A stretch of DNA of 64,000 bases from Sphingomonas adhaesiva (GCF_002374855.1 NZ_NWVC01000002.1:372001-436000), one strand, 5' to 3'. Shown: positions 51,197 through 59,633, counted from the first letter of the stretch. Program-made: numbers and translations. Notes: generated from the letters alone by a model not told the origin.

Positions 51197-51225
51197 TTGA
51201 AAGGCAACCGCCGGTAGGTTATATA
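51197..51225 (+). promoter_or_regulatory. Near-consensus sigma-70 promoter directly after the thiolase stop
   Basis: TTGAAA, exactly 17 nt, TATATA. The first base of the -35 box follows the thiolase stop codon. Such an A/T-rich, well-spaced promoter is rare in this GC-rich window. The inverted repeat gccggta/taccggc (51210-51230) overlaps the -10 box and could be an operator. Confidence 0.6.
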
Positions 51226-51231
51226 CCGGCA

Positions 51232-51290
51232 CAGGCGACGTCATAGGCGCCTTTCTGCGAACCCCGGCTGTGTCAGCGGCCGGGGTTCTT
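51232..51290 (+). ncRNA. Candidate short regulatory RNA, about 60 nt
   Basis: The promoter ending at 51225 predicts a start near 51232, and the terminator at 51259-51290 ends the transcript. No frame with a start and ribosome site fits. The predicted RNA has a small 5' stem (ggcg/cgcc), an unpaired cctttctgcg segment able to pair with ribosome-binding sites, and a GC-rich terminator hairpin. This build recalls the alphaproteobacterial suhB/alpha-r8 small RNAs, but I cannot verify membership. Confidence 0.35.
51259..51290 (+). terminator. Intrinsic terminator, candidate sRNA and thiolase
   Basis: A 10-bp stem (gaaccccggc and its complement) with a ten-base loop is followed by tt and then a short T-rich stretch. 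Confidence 0.65.
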
Positions 51291-51333
51291 GCCGTTTGGG
51301 GACCGCGTGTCAGCGCGGCCCCCGCCCGTGCAC

Positions 51334-51423
51334 CTACTTCCTGCTTACCTCGATCACCTTCACGATCAGCGTCGCAAAGGCGAACACGGCGCCCAGGAAC
51401 AGGCACAGATCGGCGAACGTCAT
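51334..51423 (-). CDS. Putative 29-residue membrane peptide
   Basis: The peptide starts MTFADLCLFLGAVFAFATLI and ends VIEVSRK: one hydrophobic span with a charged end. It resembles holin-like toxic peptides or small subunits such as KdpF in general build only. A purine-rich aaagg lies about nine bases before the ATG. It is antisense to nothing annotated and sits between the sRNA candidate and the PNPOx-fold gene. Translation is unproven. The rest of the 384-nt interval holds the two signals described and no other gene. Confidence 0.45.
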   Translation of the reverse strand: MTFADLCLFLGAVFAFATLIVKVIEVSRK

Positions 51424-51523
51424 AGGTCTGCCTTTCTGCTTCGACGGCAAGATTGCCGTCGCCGGGCATGATGCGGAACGACGCGACCCGCGGCAACACG
51501 CGCAGGTCGGGAATAACCGCCGC

Positions 51524-51548
51524 GCAACCAACGCCCGTTCCCCTCGTT
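51524..51548 (+). promoter_or_regulatory. EcfG-like promoter ahead of the PNPOx-fold gene
   Basis: GCAAC, 16 nt, CGTT: one mismatch from GGAAC-N16/17-CGTT. It lies 32 nt before the ATG, with gaggag as the ribosome site. Confidence 0.4.
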
Positions 51549-51580
51549 CACCGCTCGAACCGATCGAGAGGAGACTGACG

Positions 51581-52084
51581 ATGGCGGACGCCAACACCGA
51601 CCCCCGCAAGCTGAAAGAAGACATGTGGAAGAAGATGGCGGACAGCCCGTTCGTCATGGTCGGCCCGGCGGACGGATCGTCGCACAGCGAACCGCTGACC
51701 GCGCAGCTGGACGAGGATCAGGTCGACACGCTGTTCTTCTTCATCGGCAAGGACAATCGCGTCGCGAATAAGAGCGATCTGATGCTGCAGTTCGTGTCGA
51801 AGGGGCATGATTTCTTCGCGTGCCTGTCCGGCAATGGCCGGATCGACAATGACCGCGCGCAGATCGACAAGCTGTGGAACAAGCAGGTGGAGGCATGGTT
51901 TCCGGGCGGCAAGGACGACCCGAACCTGGCGCTGCTGCGCGTCGACATCGACAGCGCCGAACTGTGGGAAACCGACCTGTCGCTGGGCGGCAAGCTGAAG
52001 ATGCTGTTCGGCGGCACGATCCGCTCGGACGAGGCGGGCAGCCATGCCAAGGTGGCCACCACCGCGGAGAGTACGCCGGCCTGA
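51581..52084 (+). CDS. Pyridoxamine 5'-phosphate oxidase-fold general stress protein
   Basis: The 167-residue protein resembles the general stress protein 26 group: split beta-barrel flavin-binding proteins of unclear reaction. Landmarks are the N-terminal helix KLKEDMWKKMADSPFVMV, then LFFFIGKDNRVANKSDLMLQ and WNKQVEAWFPGGKDDPNLAL with ELWE near the end. A good ribosome site precedes the ATG. The EcfG-like promoter and strong terminator make it a single-gene stress transcript. Confidence 0.88.
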   Translation: MADANTDPRKLKEDMWKKMADSPFVMVGPADGSSHSEPLTAQLDEDQVDTLFFFIGKDNRVANKSDLMLQFVSKGHDFFACLSGNGRIDNDRAQIDKLWNKQVEAWFPGGKDDPNLALLRVDIDSAELWETDLSLGGKLKMLFGGTIRSDEAGSHAKVATTAESTPA

Positions 52085-52107
52085 CGCACCGCGTCATCGC
52101 TGATACG

Positions 52108-52142
52108 AAAAGGGCCGCCCCTGACCGGGCGGCCCTTTTTTA
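52108..52142. terminator. Bidirectional intrinsic terminator
   Basis: aaaagggccgccc and gggcggccctttt form a 13-bp stem with a six-base loop. T runs on both strands allow it to serve the stress gene and the converging PHA depolymerase gene. Confidence 0.85.
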
Positions 52143-52186
52143 TCGCTTCCGTGCCCCCGCGCAGGCAGGAGAACGAGGGCGAAGCC

Positions 52187-53416
52187 TCAACCGTTCGCGG
52201 CCATCCATTCCTCGACCACCGGCGCGATGCGGTTGCGCCATTTCGATCCGTTGAAGATGCCGTAATGGCCGACGCCCTCGGCCATGTAATAGCGCTTCTT
52301 CTCCTCCGGCAGGCTGGTCGCTAGGGTCAGCGCCGCTTTGGTCTGGCCCAGCCCGGAGATATCGTCACGCTCGCCCTCGATCGCCAGCAGCGCGACGTCG
52401 GTGATCGCCGACAGGTCCACCGGGCGACCGCGATGGGTCATCTCGCCCTTGGGCAGCGAATGGTTCTGGAAAACCACGTCGATCGTCTGGAGGTAGAATT
52501 CGGCGGTCATATCGCAGACCGAACGATATTCGTCATAGAACGCCTTGGTCGCGTCCGCGCTGTCGCCATCGCCGCTGACCAGATGCTTGAACAGCTCGTA
52601 ATGGCTCATCATGTGGTTGCCCAGGTTCATGGTCATGAACCCGGTCAGCTGCAGGAAGCCCGGATACACCTTCCGTCCCGCGCCCGGATACAGCAGCGGC
52701 ACGGTGGCGATGACATTCTGTTCGAACCAGGCGAACGGCCGCTCGGTCGCCAGCGTGTTGACCGCGGTCGGCGCCTCGCGCGTGTCGATCGGGCCGCCCA
52801 TCATCGTCAGCGTGCGCGGACGGCACGGATGGCGATCCGCGCTCATCAGCGCGACCGCCGCCAGGCACGGCACCGACGGCTGGCACACCGCCAGCATGTG
52901 CGCGCCCCCCTGCCCCTCGTTCGGGCCGATCGCTTCCATGAAGGCGACCAGATAGTCGATATAGTCGTCCAGATCGAAGCGCCCGTCGCTGGTCGGCACC
53001 AGCTTCGCATCGCGCCAGTCGGTGATGTAGACGTCGGCGACCGGCAGCATCCGTTCCACCGTGCCGCGCAGCAGCGTCGCGAAATGGCCCGACATCGGCG
53101 CGACGATCAGCAGCTTCGGTCCGCCCTCCACGCCGTCGCGGACGAACCGCTTGAGCTGGCCGAACGGCCGTTGCACGACGATTTCCTCCTGCACCGCCAC
53201 GGTGCGGCCATCGACGACCGTCTCCGTGAAGCCGAATGCGGGCTTGCCGCGCGACGCGGCGGCGTGGGCGAACACCTCCAGCGCGGACGCCATCAGCGGC
53301 CCGCCGCCCAGGTAGTTCAGCGACGGCTGGCTCTTCAGCCAGTTGGCGCCGAACGTCGCCATCGCGCTGGCCGAGGCGAACCACGACCGCTGGAATTCGT
53401 AAGCGTCGTACAGCAT
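52187..53416 (-). CDS. phaZ: Intracellular polyhydroxyalkanoate depolymerase
   Basis: This 409-residue alpha/beta-hydrolase of the i-PhaZ family mobilises stored PHA granules. It uses Cys178 as nucleophile in the lipase-like elbow AVCQPSVPCLA, as family members do. Other landmarks are MLYDAYEFQRSWFASA (start), LIVAPMSGHFATLLRGTVE and the late EGERDDISGLGQT with GVGHYGIFNGSKW carrying the Asp and His. I start at MLYDAYEF, the family N-terminus; a 24-codon longer frame is not typical. A TTGC-N6-GCAA site upstream suggests control by a PhaR-type repressor. Confidence 0.92.
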   Translation of the reverse strand: MLYDAYEFQRSWFASASAMATFGANWLKSQPSLNYLGGGPLMASALEVFAHAAASRGKPAFGFTETVVDGRTVAVQEEIVVQRPFGQLKRFVRDGVEGGPKLLIVAPMSGHFATLLRGTVERMLPVADVYITDWRDAKLVPTSDGRFDLDDYIDYLVAFMEAIGPNEGQGGAHMLAVCQPSVPCLAAVALMSADRHPCRPRTLTMMGGPIDTREAPTAVNTLATERPFAWFEQNVIATVPLLYPGAGRKVYPGFLQLTGFMTMNLGNHMMSHYELFKHLVSGDGDSADATKAFYDEYRSVCDMTAEFYLQTIDVVFQNHSLPKGEMTHRGRPVDLSAITDVALLAIEGERDDISGLGQTKAALTLATSLPEEKKRYYMAEGVGHYGIFNGSKWRNRIAPVVEEWMAANG

Positions 53417-53474
53417 CGAACGAAAATCCTTCCCCCATCGATATGGGTGCGATCGGTTGTACGTCAAAACGCAA

Positions 53475-53488
53475 TTGCTGCAATGCAA
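53475..53488 (-). promoter_or_regulatory. Candidate PhaR operator upstream of phaZ
   Basis: ttgc-tgcaat-gcaa is an inverted TTGC-N6-GCAA element of the type bound by PhaR in alphaproteobacterial PHA genes. It lies 59-72 nt before the phaZ ATG, just upstream of a TTGACG-like -35 box. Confidence 0.45.
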
Positions 53489-53593
53489 TATGAACGCGCC
53501 GGCGACGATCGCGGTCCCGCCGTGACACCCTGGGCACAGGTGCGCCGCAAGGCGCGTTGAGCGGCGCCCCCACCTGCTGCTACACGCGCGGTC

Positions 53594-55372
53594 ATGGCCA
53601 CCAGTACCGACGTCGTCCCGTCCCGCCGCATCGGCAACCTGTCAATGATCTGGCACCATGCCCGCCGCTATCCGGCGCAGATCGCGGCGGCGGGGCTGGC
53701 GCTGCTGGTGACGTCGGTGGCGACGCTGGGCATCCCGTACAGCTTCAACCGCGTGATCGACCGCGGTTTCATCAGCGGCGGTGCCGATCCATCGGCGGTG
53801 TCGGCGACCTTCCACTTCATGCTGGTGATCGTGGTGGTGCTGGCGCTGGGCACGGCGGTGCGATTCTACTTCGTGTCGTGGCTGGGCGAGCGCGTGGTGG
53901 CCGACATCCGCACCAGCGTGCAGCGCCACCTGATGACGCTCAGCCCCAGTTTCTACGAGGAGAACCGCCCGTCGGAAATCGCCTCGCGGCTGACCGCGGA
54001 CACCGCGCAGATCGAAACGGTGGTCGGCAGCACCGTGTCGATCGCGCTGCGCAACAGCGTCACCGGGGTCGGCGGGCTGATCTACCTGTTCGCGATCTCG
54101 CCCAAGCTGGCGGGGATGCTGCTGCTGGGTATCCCGCTGATCATCGCTCCGATCGCGCTGCTGGGCAAGCGCGTGCGCAGCCATTCGCGCACCTCGCAGG
54201 ACCGGATCGCCGACGTCGGATCGATCGTGACCGAAACGCTGGGCGCGATGAAGATCGTTCAGGCCTTCGGACAGGAGGCGCGGGAGAGCGCGCGTTTCGG
54301 CGATGCGGTGGAGGCGACGATGGCGGCGGCGCGGCGGCGCATCGCGCTGCGCGCGGTGATGACCGCGATCGTCATCGGCCTCATCTTCGGGTCGATCACG
54401 CTGGTCCTGTGGGAAGGCGCGATCGACGTCGCCGCCGGGCGGCTGTCGGGCGGGTCGATCGCCGCCTTCGTGCTGACCGGCGGGATCGTCGCGGGCGCGT
54501 TCGGCGCGCTGACCGAGGTGTATGGCGACCTGCTGCGCGGCGCGGGCGCGGCCGGGCGCCTGTCCGAACTGTTGCAGGAGCGGCCGACGATCGCCGCGCC
54601 CGCGCAGCCGGTCGCGCTGCCGCAGCCGCCGCAGGGGCAGATCGATTTCGACCATGTCGAATTCCGCTACCCCACCCGGCCCGACGTCGCCGCGCTCCAC
54701 GACTTTTCGCTGACCGTATCGCCGGGCGAGACGCTGGCGGTGGTCGGCCCGTCGGGCGCGGGCAAGTCGACGCTGTTCCAGCTGATCCAGCATTTCTACC
54801 GGCCGGCCGCCGGGCGCGTGATGGTCGACGGCGTCGACCTGCGCGATGCCGATCCGGCTGCGGTGCGCGCGCGGATCGCGATGGTGCCGCAGGAAACCGT
54901 GATCTTCGGCACCAGCGCGCGCGACAATCTGCGCTACGGCCGCTGGGATGCCGACGACGCGGCGATCTGGGCCGCGGCGGAGGCCGCCAATGCCGCCGAT
55001 TTCCTGCGCGCGCTGCCCGACGGGCTGGATACCTTCCTGGGCGAGGGCGGCGCGCGGCTGTCGGGCGGGCAGCGCCAGCGGGTCGCGATCGCGCGCGCGC
55101 TGCTGCGCGACGCCCCGATCCTGCTGCTGGACGAGGCGACCAGCGCGCTGGACGCCGAAAGCGAGCGGCTGGTGCAGGGCGCGCTCGAGCGGCTGATGGC
55201 GGGGCGCACCACGATCGTCATCGCACACCGCCTCGCCACCGTCCGCGCGGCGCAGCGGATCGCGGTGATGGACGCGGGCCGCATCGTGGAGGAAGGCACC
55301 CACGCCGCGCTGATCCAGCAGGGCGGCCTGTACGCGCGGCTCGCCAGCCTGCAATTCAGCGAAGCGGCCTGA
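53594..55372 (+). CDS. ABC exporter, fused membrane and ATPase domains (ABCB/MsbA type)
   Basis: The 592-residue half-transporter has six membrane spans (about 30-330), then a nucleotide-binding domain with Walker A GPSGAGKST (385-393), signature LSGGQ (489-493), Walker B ILLLDEA (509-515; Asp513, Glu514) and the H-loop IVIAHRLATV. Homodimers export lipids, peptides or drugs. The closest general type is the MsbA/multidrug-like exporter often found in alphaproteobacteria. The substrate is not evident from neighbours. Confidence 0.92.
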   Translation: MATSTDVVPSRRIGNLSMIWHHARRYPAQIAAAGLALLVTSVATLGIPYSFNRVIDRGFISGGADPSAVSATFHFMLVIVVVLALGTAVRFYFVSWLGERVVADIRTSVQRHLMTLSPSFYEENRPSEIASRLTADTAQIETVVGSTVSIALRNSVTGVGGLIYLFAISPKLAGMLLLGIPLIIAPIALLGKRVRSHSRTSQDRIADVGSIVTETLGAMKIVQAFGQEARESARFGDAVEATMAAARRRIALRAVMTAIVIGLIFGSITLVLWEGAIDVAAGRLSGGSIAAFVLTGGIVAGAFGALTEVYGDLLRGAGAAGRLSELLQERPTIAAPAQPVALPQPPQGQIDFDHVEFRYPTRPDVAALHDFSLTVSPGETLAVVGPSGAGKSTLFQLIQHFYRPAAGRVMVDGVDLRDADPAAVRARIAMVPQETVIFGTSARDNLRYGRWDADDAAIWAAAEAANAADFLRALPDGLDTFLGEGGARLSGGQRQRVAIARALLRDAPILLLDEATSALDAESERLVQGALERLMAGRTTIVIAHRLATVRAAQRIAVMDAGRIVEEGTHAALIQQGGLYARLASLQFSEAA

Positions 55373-55448
55373 CGCGCAGGCCGCCGCGCTTGCCTCCCCG
55401 CCGCGGCTCCCGCACAATCGCGGGAAAGCCACATCGAGGAGAGCGAAC

Positions 55449-56606
55449 ATGGCCAGCGAATTCGACGTCATCGTTTATGGCGCATCGGGCTTCACCGGGC
55501 GGCTGGTGGCCGAATATCTGGCGCTCACCTACCCCAGCGGCGTCAAGTGGGCGATGGCGGGTCGGTCGCTAACCAAGCTGCAGGAGGTGCGCGACGACAT
55601 GGGCGTGCCCGCCGATGTCCCGCTCATCACCGCCAATGCCGACGATCCCGCCTCGCTGCGCGCCATGTGCGAGCGGACGCAGGTGGTCATCACGACGGTC
55701 GGCCCGTACCAATTGTACGGCAGCGACCTGGTCGCGGCCTGTGCGGCGACCGGCGCCGCCTATGTCGATCTGTGCGGCGAGCCGGGGTGGATGCGCGAGA
55801 TGATCGACCGCCACCACGAAGAGGCCAGGCGCACCGGCGCGCGGATCGTGTTTTCGTGCGGGTTCGATTCGATCCCCTTCGACCTGGGCGTGCTGACGCT
55901 GCAGGAAGCGGCAAAGGAACGGTTCGGCCAGCCGGTGCCGCGCATCAAGTGCCGCGTCCGCCAGATGAAGGGCAGCTTTTCCGGCGGCACCGCCGCCAGC
56001 CTGAAGGCGACGCTGGCGGCGATCGCGCGCAAGCCGTCGCTGGCGATGCTGCTGACCGATCCGTTCGCGCTGGCGCCCGGCCATGCCGGCCCCGCGCAGC
56101 CCGCCGGGATGCTGCCCGAATATGATCCGACGATCCAGGCGTGGGTCGCGCCGTTCATCATGGCGGCAATCAATACGAAGAACGTCCACCGCACCAACTT
56201 CCTGCTGGGGCAGCCATGGGGCGATATCGTCTATGACGAGATGGTCGTCGCCGGGCTGGGCGACATGGGCAAGGCCGCGGCCGAGGCACTGGCGAAGATC
56301 AATCCGCTGGCTGGCGACAAGGGGCCGAAGCCCGGCGAAGGCCCGTCAAAGGAGGAGCGCGACGCGGGCCATTTCGACATATTGTTCGCCGGGCTGATGC
56401 CCGACAACACGCGCATCGACGCGGTCGTCACCGGCGACAAGGATCCGGGCTACGGCTGCACGTCGAAGATGCTGGCCGAAAGCGCGCTGTGCCTGATCCG
56501 CGATGTGGAGGGCGCGGGCGGCATCTGGACGCCGGGCGCGCTGATGGGCGCGAAGCTGCGCGAACGTCTGATCGCCAGCGCGGGGATGACGTTCACGGCG
56601 GGATGA
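55449..56606 (+). CDS. Saccharopine-dehydrogenase-like NAD(P)-binding protein
   Basis: The 385-residue protein has an N-terminal Rossmann fold with YGASGFTGRLVAEYLA and then AMAGRSLTKL. The family features VVITTVGPYQLYGSDLVAAC and YVDLCGEPGWMREMIDRHHE, and FSCGFDSIPFDLGVLTLQEA, match the trans-acting enoyl reductase/saccharopine dehydrogenase group. This group includes mycobacterial phthiocerol-lipid reductases and many uncharacterised lipid-related oxidoreductases. The role here is unknown. gagga precedes the ATG. Confidence 0.85.
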   Translation: MASEFDVIVYGASGFTGRLVAEYLALTYPSGVKWAMAGRSLTKLQEVRDDMGVPADVPLITANADDPASLRAMCERTQVVITTVGPYQLYGSDLVAACAATGAAYVDLCGEPGWMREMIDRHHEEARRTGARIVFSCGFDSIPFDLGVLTLQEAAKERFGQPVPRIKCRVRQMKGSFSGGTAASLKATLAAIARKPSLAMLLTDPFALAPGHAGPAQPAGMLPEYDPTIQAWVAPFIMAAINTKNVHRTNFLLGQPWGDIVYDEMVVAGLGDMGKAAAEALAKINPLAGDKGPKPGEGPSKEERDAGHFDILFAGLMPDNTRIDAVVTGDKDPGYGCTSKMLAESALCLIRDVEGAGGIWTPGALMGAKLRERLIASAGMTFTAG

Positions 56607-56613
56607 ACGCGCC

Positions 56614-57258
56614 TTAGCTGGGGTGTGCCTCCACCTCCGCCAGCGCCGCTTTGTCGTCCGCGCGCACCGCGCGTTTGGCGACATAGCGTTCGGCAGTCCC
56701 GACCGCCCAGCCGGCCAGTCGCTCCGACAGCCAGCCGATCGCCGCGCCCGCCGCGACGTCGGTCAGGTAATGCGCGCCGCGCGGCACCTGCAACGCGCCC
56801 GCCGCCCCCGCCGCCAGCCGCGCGGGGGTGGCGATGCCGGGCGCCGCGTGCGCGGCGGCCTGCGCCACCGCGACCGCGCCGGCGGTATGGCCGGAGGGAA
56901 AGGCATTGCGCGCGGTATCGGCGGTGCCATGCCCCTTGCGCAGCGTCGTGCCGCTTTTCGCCGCGGCGGTCGGGCGCGGGCGGTCGACGGCGGCCTTCAG
57001 CGCGGTCTTGAGGCCGGTCGCGACGAGATGGCTGGCCACCATCCGTGCCCCGCTGCGCGCCATCGTCGGCCGGCGCAGGACGGTGCCGAGCGCGAAGGTG
57101 CCGATGCCCAGCGCCAGCAGCTGCGGCTCGTCCGCCGCCTTCGCCGCGGGGGACAGCATGCGGATCAGCGGCGTCGTCGCGAGCGCCAGCAACGGCCGTT
57201 CCGCGCGATGCTCCGCCTTCGCCAGCCGCTGCGCCTTCTTCTTTGCCTTGCCGCCCAT
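56614..57258 (-). CDS. PAP2-type membrane phosphatase
   Basis: The protein of about 214 residues belongs to the type 2 phosphatidic acid phosphatase family. The three catalytic motifs are visible: KAAVDRPRP (K-x6-RP), PSGHTAG, and SR-like RGAHYLTDVAAG (R-x5-H-x3-D). It could dephosphorylate undecaprenyl pyrophosphate or phospholipids. The start at MGGKAKKKAQRLAKAEHRAE gives a Lys-rich cytoplasmic end. The start overlaps the transporter stop by one base (TGATG), so the pair is coupled. Confidence 0.9.
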   Translation of the reverse strand: MGGKAKKKAQRLAKAEHRAERPLLALATTPLIRMLSPAAKAADEPQLLALGIGTFALGTVLRRPTMARSGARMVASHLVATGLKTALKAAVDRPRPTAAAKSGTTLRKGHGTADTARNAFPSGHTAGAVAVAQAAAHAAPGIATPARLAAGAAGALQVPRGAHYLTDVAAGAAIGWLSERLAGWAVGTAERYVAKRAVRADDKAALAEVEAHPS

Positions 57259-58070
57259 CACTGCCTGCCTTCCATCATCTCGCCGCGTACCTGCCCGTGC
57301 GCCAGCAGCGCGAACAGCCCAGCGCCGCCCACCAGATTGCCCGCCACCGCCGGCGCGATCAGCAGCCCCAGTGCGCGGCCGACGCCGACCTGACCGTCCC
57401 ACAGCAGCAGGAACGCCTCCGCCGATCCGACCACCGAATGGCTGAGGCCCGCGACGCCCACGGTGAAGGTGATCGCGTAGATCACGAAGAACGCCTGCTC
57501 ACGCGCATTCGGCAACACCCACGCCACCCCCGCGATCAGGAAGCCCGCCGGAATCGCCGTCAGGAACGTCGCCCAGCCGTCATGCGCCAGCACGCGCGCC
57601 GAAACCGCCACCATCGCATCGCGCAGCCCCGCATCGACCAGCCCGGCCTCCGACAGTGCCAGCGTCGCGGTCGCGGTGCCCGCCAAGTTGGCGACCAGCA
57701 CCAGCGCCCACAGCCGCAACGTCCGGCGCAGCGCCGGCAGCGACGGGCGCGCCATCAGTGGCAGCATCGCGGTCACCGTGCTTTCGGTGAAGAACTGCAT
57801 CCGCCCCAGGATCACGATCACGAAGCCGATCGGGTAGCCCAGCGTCACCAGCAGCGTCTTCGCCGCACTCTCCGGTACCGCGACGTGCAACGCCCCCTCC
57901 GCCAGCAACGAGGCGTTGATCGCGAAGCCGGCCGCGAACGCCGACCACAGCAGCGACGCGGCCGGCCGCACCAGTTGCTCCTCGCCCTCCTCGCGCACCG
58001 CGCGATGGACGTCGCGCGCGTCCGCCGCCTTCAGGTCATCCACATCGGCGGCGGGGGTATCGCTTTCCAT
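57258..58070 (-). CDS. Formate/nitrite transporter (FNT) family protein
   Basis: This protein of about 270 residues has six membrane spans, for example LLWSAFAAGFAINASLLAEG, LGYPIGFVIVILGRMQFFTE and FVIYAITFTVGVAGLSHSVV. The segment GRMQFFTESTVTAMLPLMAR matches the FNT omega-loop region of YfdC-like members. FNT proteins form pentameric channels for formate, nitrite, hydrosulfide or related anions. The acidic cytoplasmic N-terminus (EEGEEQL) is typical of this subgroup. An ATG at 58112 would add 14 residues. It is divergent from trmB. Confidence 0.85.
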   Translation of the reverse strand: MESDTPAADVDDLKAADARDVHRAVREEGEEQLVRPAASLLWSAFAAGFAINASLLAEGALHVAVPESAAKTLLVTLGYPIGFVIVILGRMQFFTESTVTAMLPLMARPSLPALRRTLRLWALVLVANLAGTATATLALSEAGLVDAGLRDAMVAVSARVLAHDGWATFLTAIPAGFLIAGVAWVLPNAREQAFFVIYAITFTVGVAGLSHSVVGSAEAFLLLWDGQVGVGRALGLLIAPAVAGNLVGGAGLFALLAHGQVRGEMMEGRQ

Positions 58071-58167
58071 CGCGTGCCGAACGGGCGGCCGCGGGTTTCG
58101 CTCCACCGCCATGAAGGCGCCGCGTCCTGCGTTCCGTTTCGCGGCGGACCGCGTTAGGGGGCGCTGC

Positions 58168-58848
58168 ATGAACGATCCCATCACGATCCGCCGCCTGTAC
58201 GGCCGGCGCCAGGGCCATGCGTTGCGCGCCGGTCAGGCCGCGCTGGTCGAGGAATTGCTGCCGCGCATCGCGGTTCCCGAGGACGGCCCGCTGACAGCCG
58301 AGCGGCTGTTCGGCGACGCGCGCCCGCTGCATGTCGAAATCGGCTTCGGTGCGGGCGAGCATCTCGCCGGGCAGGCTGCCGCCGCGCCCGACACCGGCTT
58401 CATCGGGTGCGAGCCGTTCCTGAACGGTGTCGTCGGCGCGCTGGGGCATGTCCGCGACGGCGGGCTGGACAATGTCCGCATCCACATGGGCGACGCGCTG
58501 GAGGTGGTGGAGCGGCTGCCCGACGCCTCGCTCGATCGCGTCTACCTGCTTCATCCCGATCCCTGGCCGAAGGCGCGCCATGCCAAGCGCCGGATGATGA
58601 ACCACGGCCCGCTCGACCTGATCGCTGCCAAGCTGAAACCCGGCGCGGAATTCCGGCTGGGCACCGACGATCCCACCTATTGCCGCTGGTCGATGATGGT
58701 GATGAACCAGCGCCGCGACTTCACCTGGACCGCCGCCACCCCCGCCGACTTCCTGACCCGCCCCGCCGACTGGCCGGAAACCCGCTACGAACGCAAGGCG
58801 CGGCGGCAGGGGCATGAGGTGTGGTACTTCCGTTACGTGCGTACCTAG
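58168..58848 (+). CDS. trmB: tRNA (guanine-N7-)-methyltransferase
   Basis: TrmB adds the N7 methyl group to G46 in the variable loop of tRNA using S-adenosylmethionine. The 226-residue protein has the SAM-binding HVEIGFGAGEHLAGQA, the second motif FIGCEPFLNGVVGALGHV, and the family signature LLHPDPWPKARHAKRRM. A ribosome site (aggggg) precedes the ATG. Its stop codon shares the tetramer CTAG with the converging SDR gene. Confidence 0.95.
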   Translation: MNDPITIRRLYGRRQGHALRAGQAALVEELLPRIAVPEDGPLTAERLFGDARPLHVEIGFGAGEHLAGQAAAAPDTGFIGCEPFLNGVVGALGHVRDGGLDNVRIHMGDALEVVERLPDASLDRVYLLHPDPWPKARHAKRRMMNHGPLDLIAAKLKPGAEFRLGTDDPTYCRWSMMVMNQRRDFTWTAATPADFLTRPADWPETRYERKARRQGHEVWYFRYVRT

Positions 58849-59633
58849 ACGGTGCGGATCGTGCCACCGTCGATGACGAACTCGGCACCATGGATCGCCG
58901 CGGCACGATCCGCGGCCAGATAGGCGATCAGGTCGGCGACCTCTTGCGGTTCGGCGCCGCGCCCGATCGGAATGCCGCCCAGTGCGTCGAGCACCGACTG
59001 ACGGGCATCCTCGATGGTTCCGCCGTTCGCCGCCTGCAGCCGTCGCAGGAAATCTCCGGCCGATCCGGTCATGATCCAGCCGGGGGACACGGTGTTGACG
59101 CGCACCCCCCGTGGCCCCAGCTCATTGGACAGCGATTTGCTGTACGTCCTCAGTGCGGCCTTCGCCGCGGCATAGGCGGTGGTCGATTCCGGCAGCGGCA
59201 GGACCGACTGGATCGAGGTGACGTGTATCACCGCCCCCGCGCCCTGCGCGATCATCGTCGGCAGCAGCAGGCGATCAAGCCGCACGGCCGCGAGCAGGTT
59301 GAGGTTCAGCTCCGAAAGCCAGTGTTCGTCGGTGAGCGCGGCGAACCCGCCCGCCGGGGAGGACGAGCCGCCGATCACGTGCGCCAGGATGTCGACGCCG
59401 TCGAACCGGTCGAGCGCGGCGTCCACCAATGCCCTGCTGCCGTCGGCGGTCGTCAGATCGGCCGGGATGAACTCGACGCCCTCGACCGCCGCGACCGCGC
59501 CGCGCGCGGCGGTGATGACCCGGGCGCCCCCGGCAAGAAAGCGCTCGACGGTCGCACGGCCCAGCCCCTTGGTCCCGCCGCTGACGAGGACGCGTTTTCC
59601 CGCGAATTCGGTCGGGTCGACGCCGGGCGTCAT
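58845..59633 (-). CDS. Short-chain dehydrogenase/reductase (SDR)
   Basis: The 262-residue oxidoreductase has the cofactor loop [11 protein letters not shown] (about 18-28), an HVTSIQS segment with the catalytic Ser/Thr, and the active-site Tyr154 and Lys158 in [11 protein letters not shown]. The C-terminus [20 protein letters not shown] is classic. The substrate is unknown. Its start overlaps the stop of the SnoaL-like gene as ATGA, and both are divergent from a LysR regulator, which probably controls them. Confidence 0.92.
   Translation of the reverse strand: MTPGVDPTEFAGKRVLVSGGTKGLGRATVERFLAGGARVITAARGAVAAVEGVEFIPADLTTADGSRALVDAALDRFDGVDILAHVIGGSSSPAGGFAALTDEHWLSELNLNLLAAVRLDRLLLPTMIAQGAGAVIHVTSIQSVLPLPESTTAYAAAKAALRTYSKSLSNELGPRGVRVNTVSPGWIMTGSAGDFLRRLQAANGGTIEDARQSVLDALGGIPIGRGAEPQEVADLIAYLAADRAAAIHGAEFVIDGGTIRTV

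Noticed and set aside
52150..52175. Partial match to the REP-like repeat (cccccgcgcaggcagg)
   Set aside because: Only one arm is preserved; it is probably a decayed copy.
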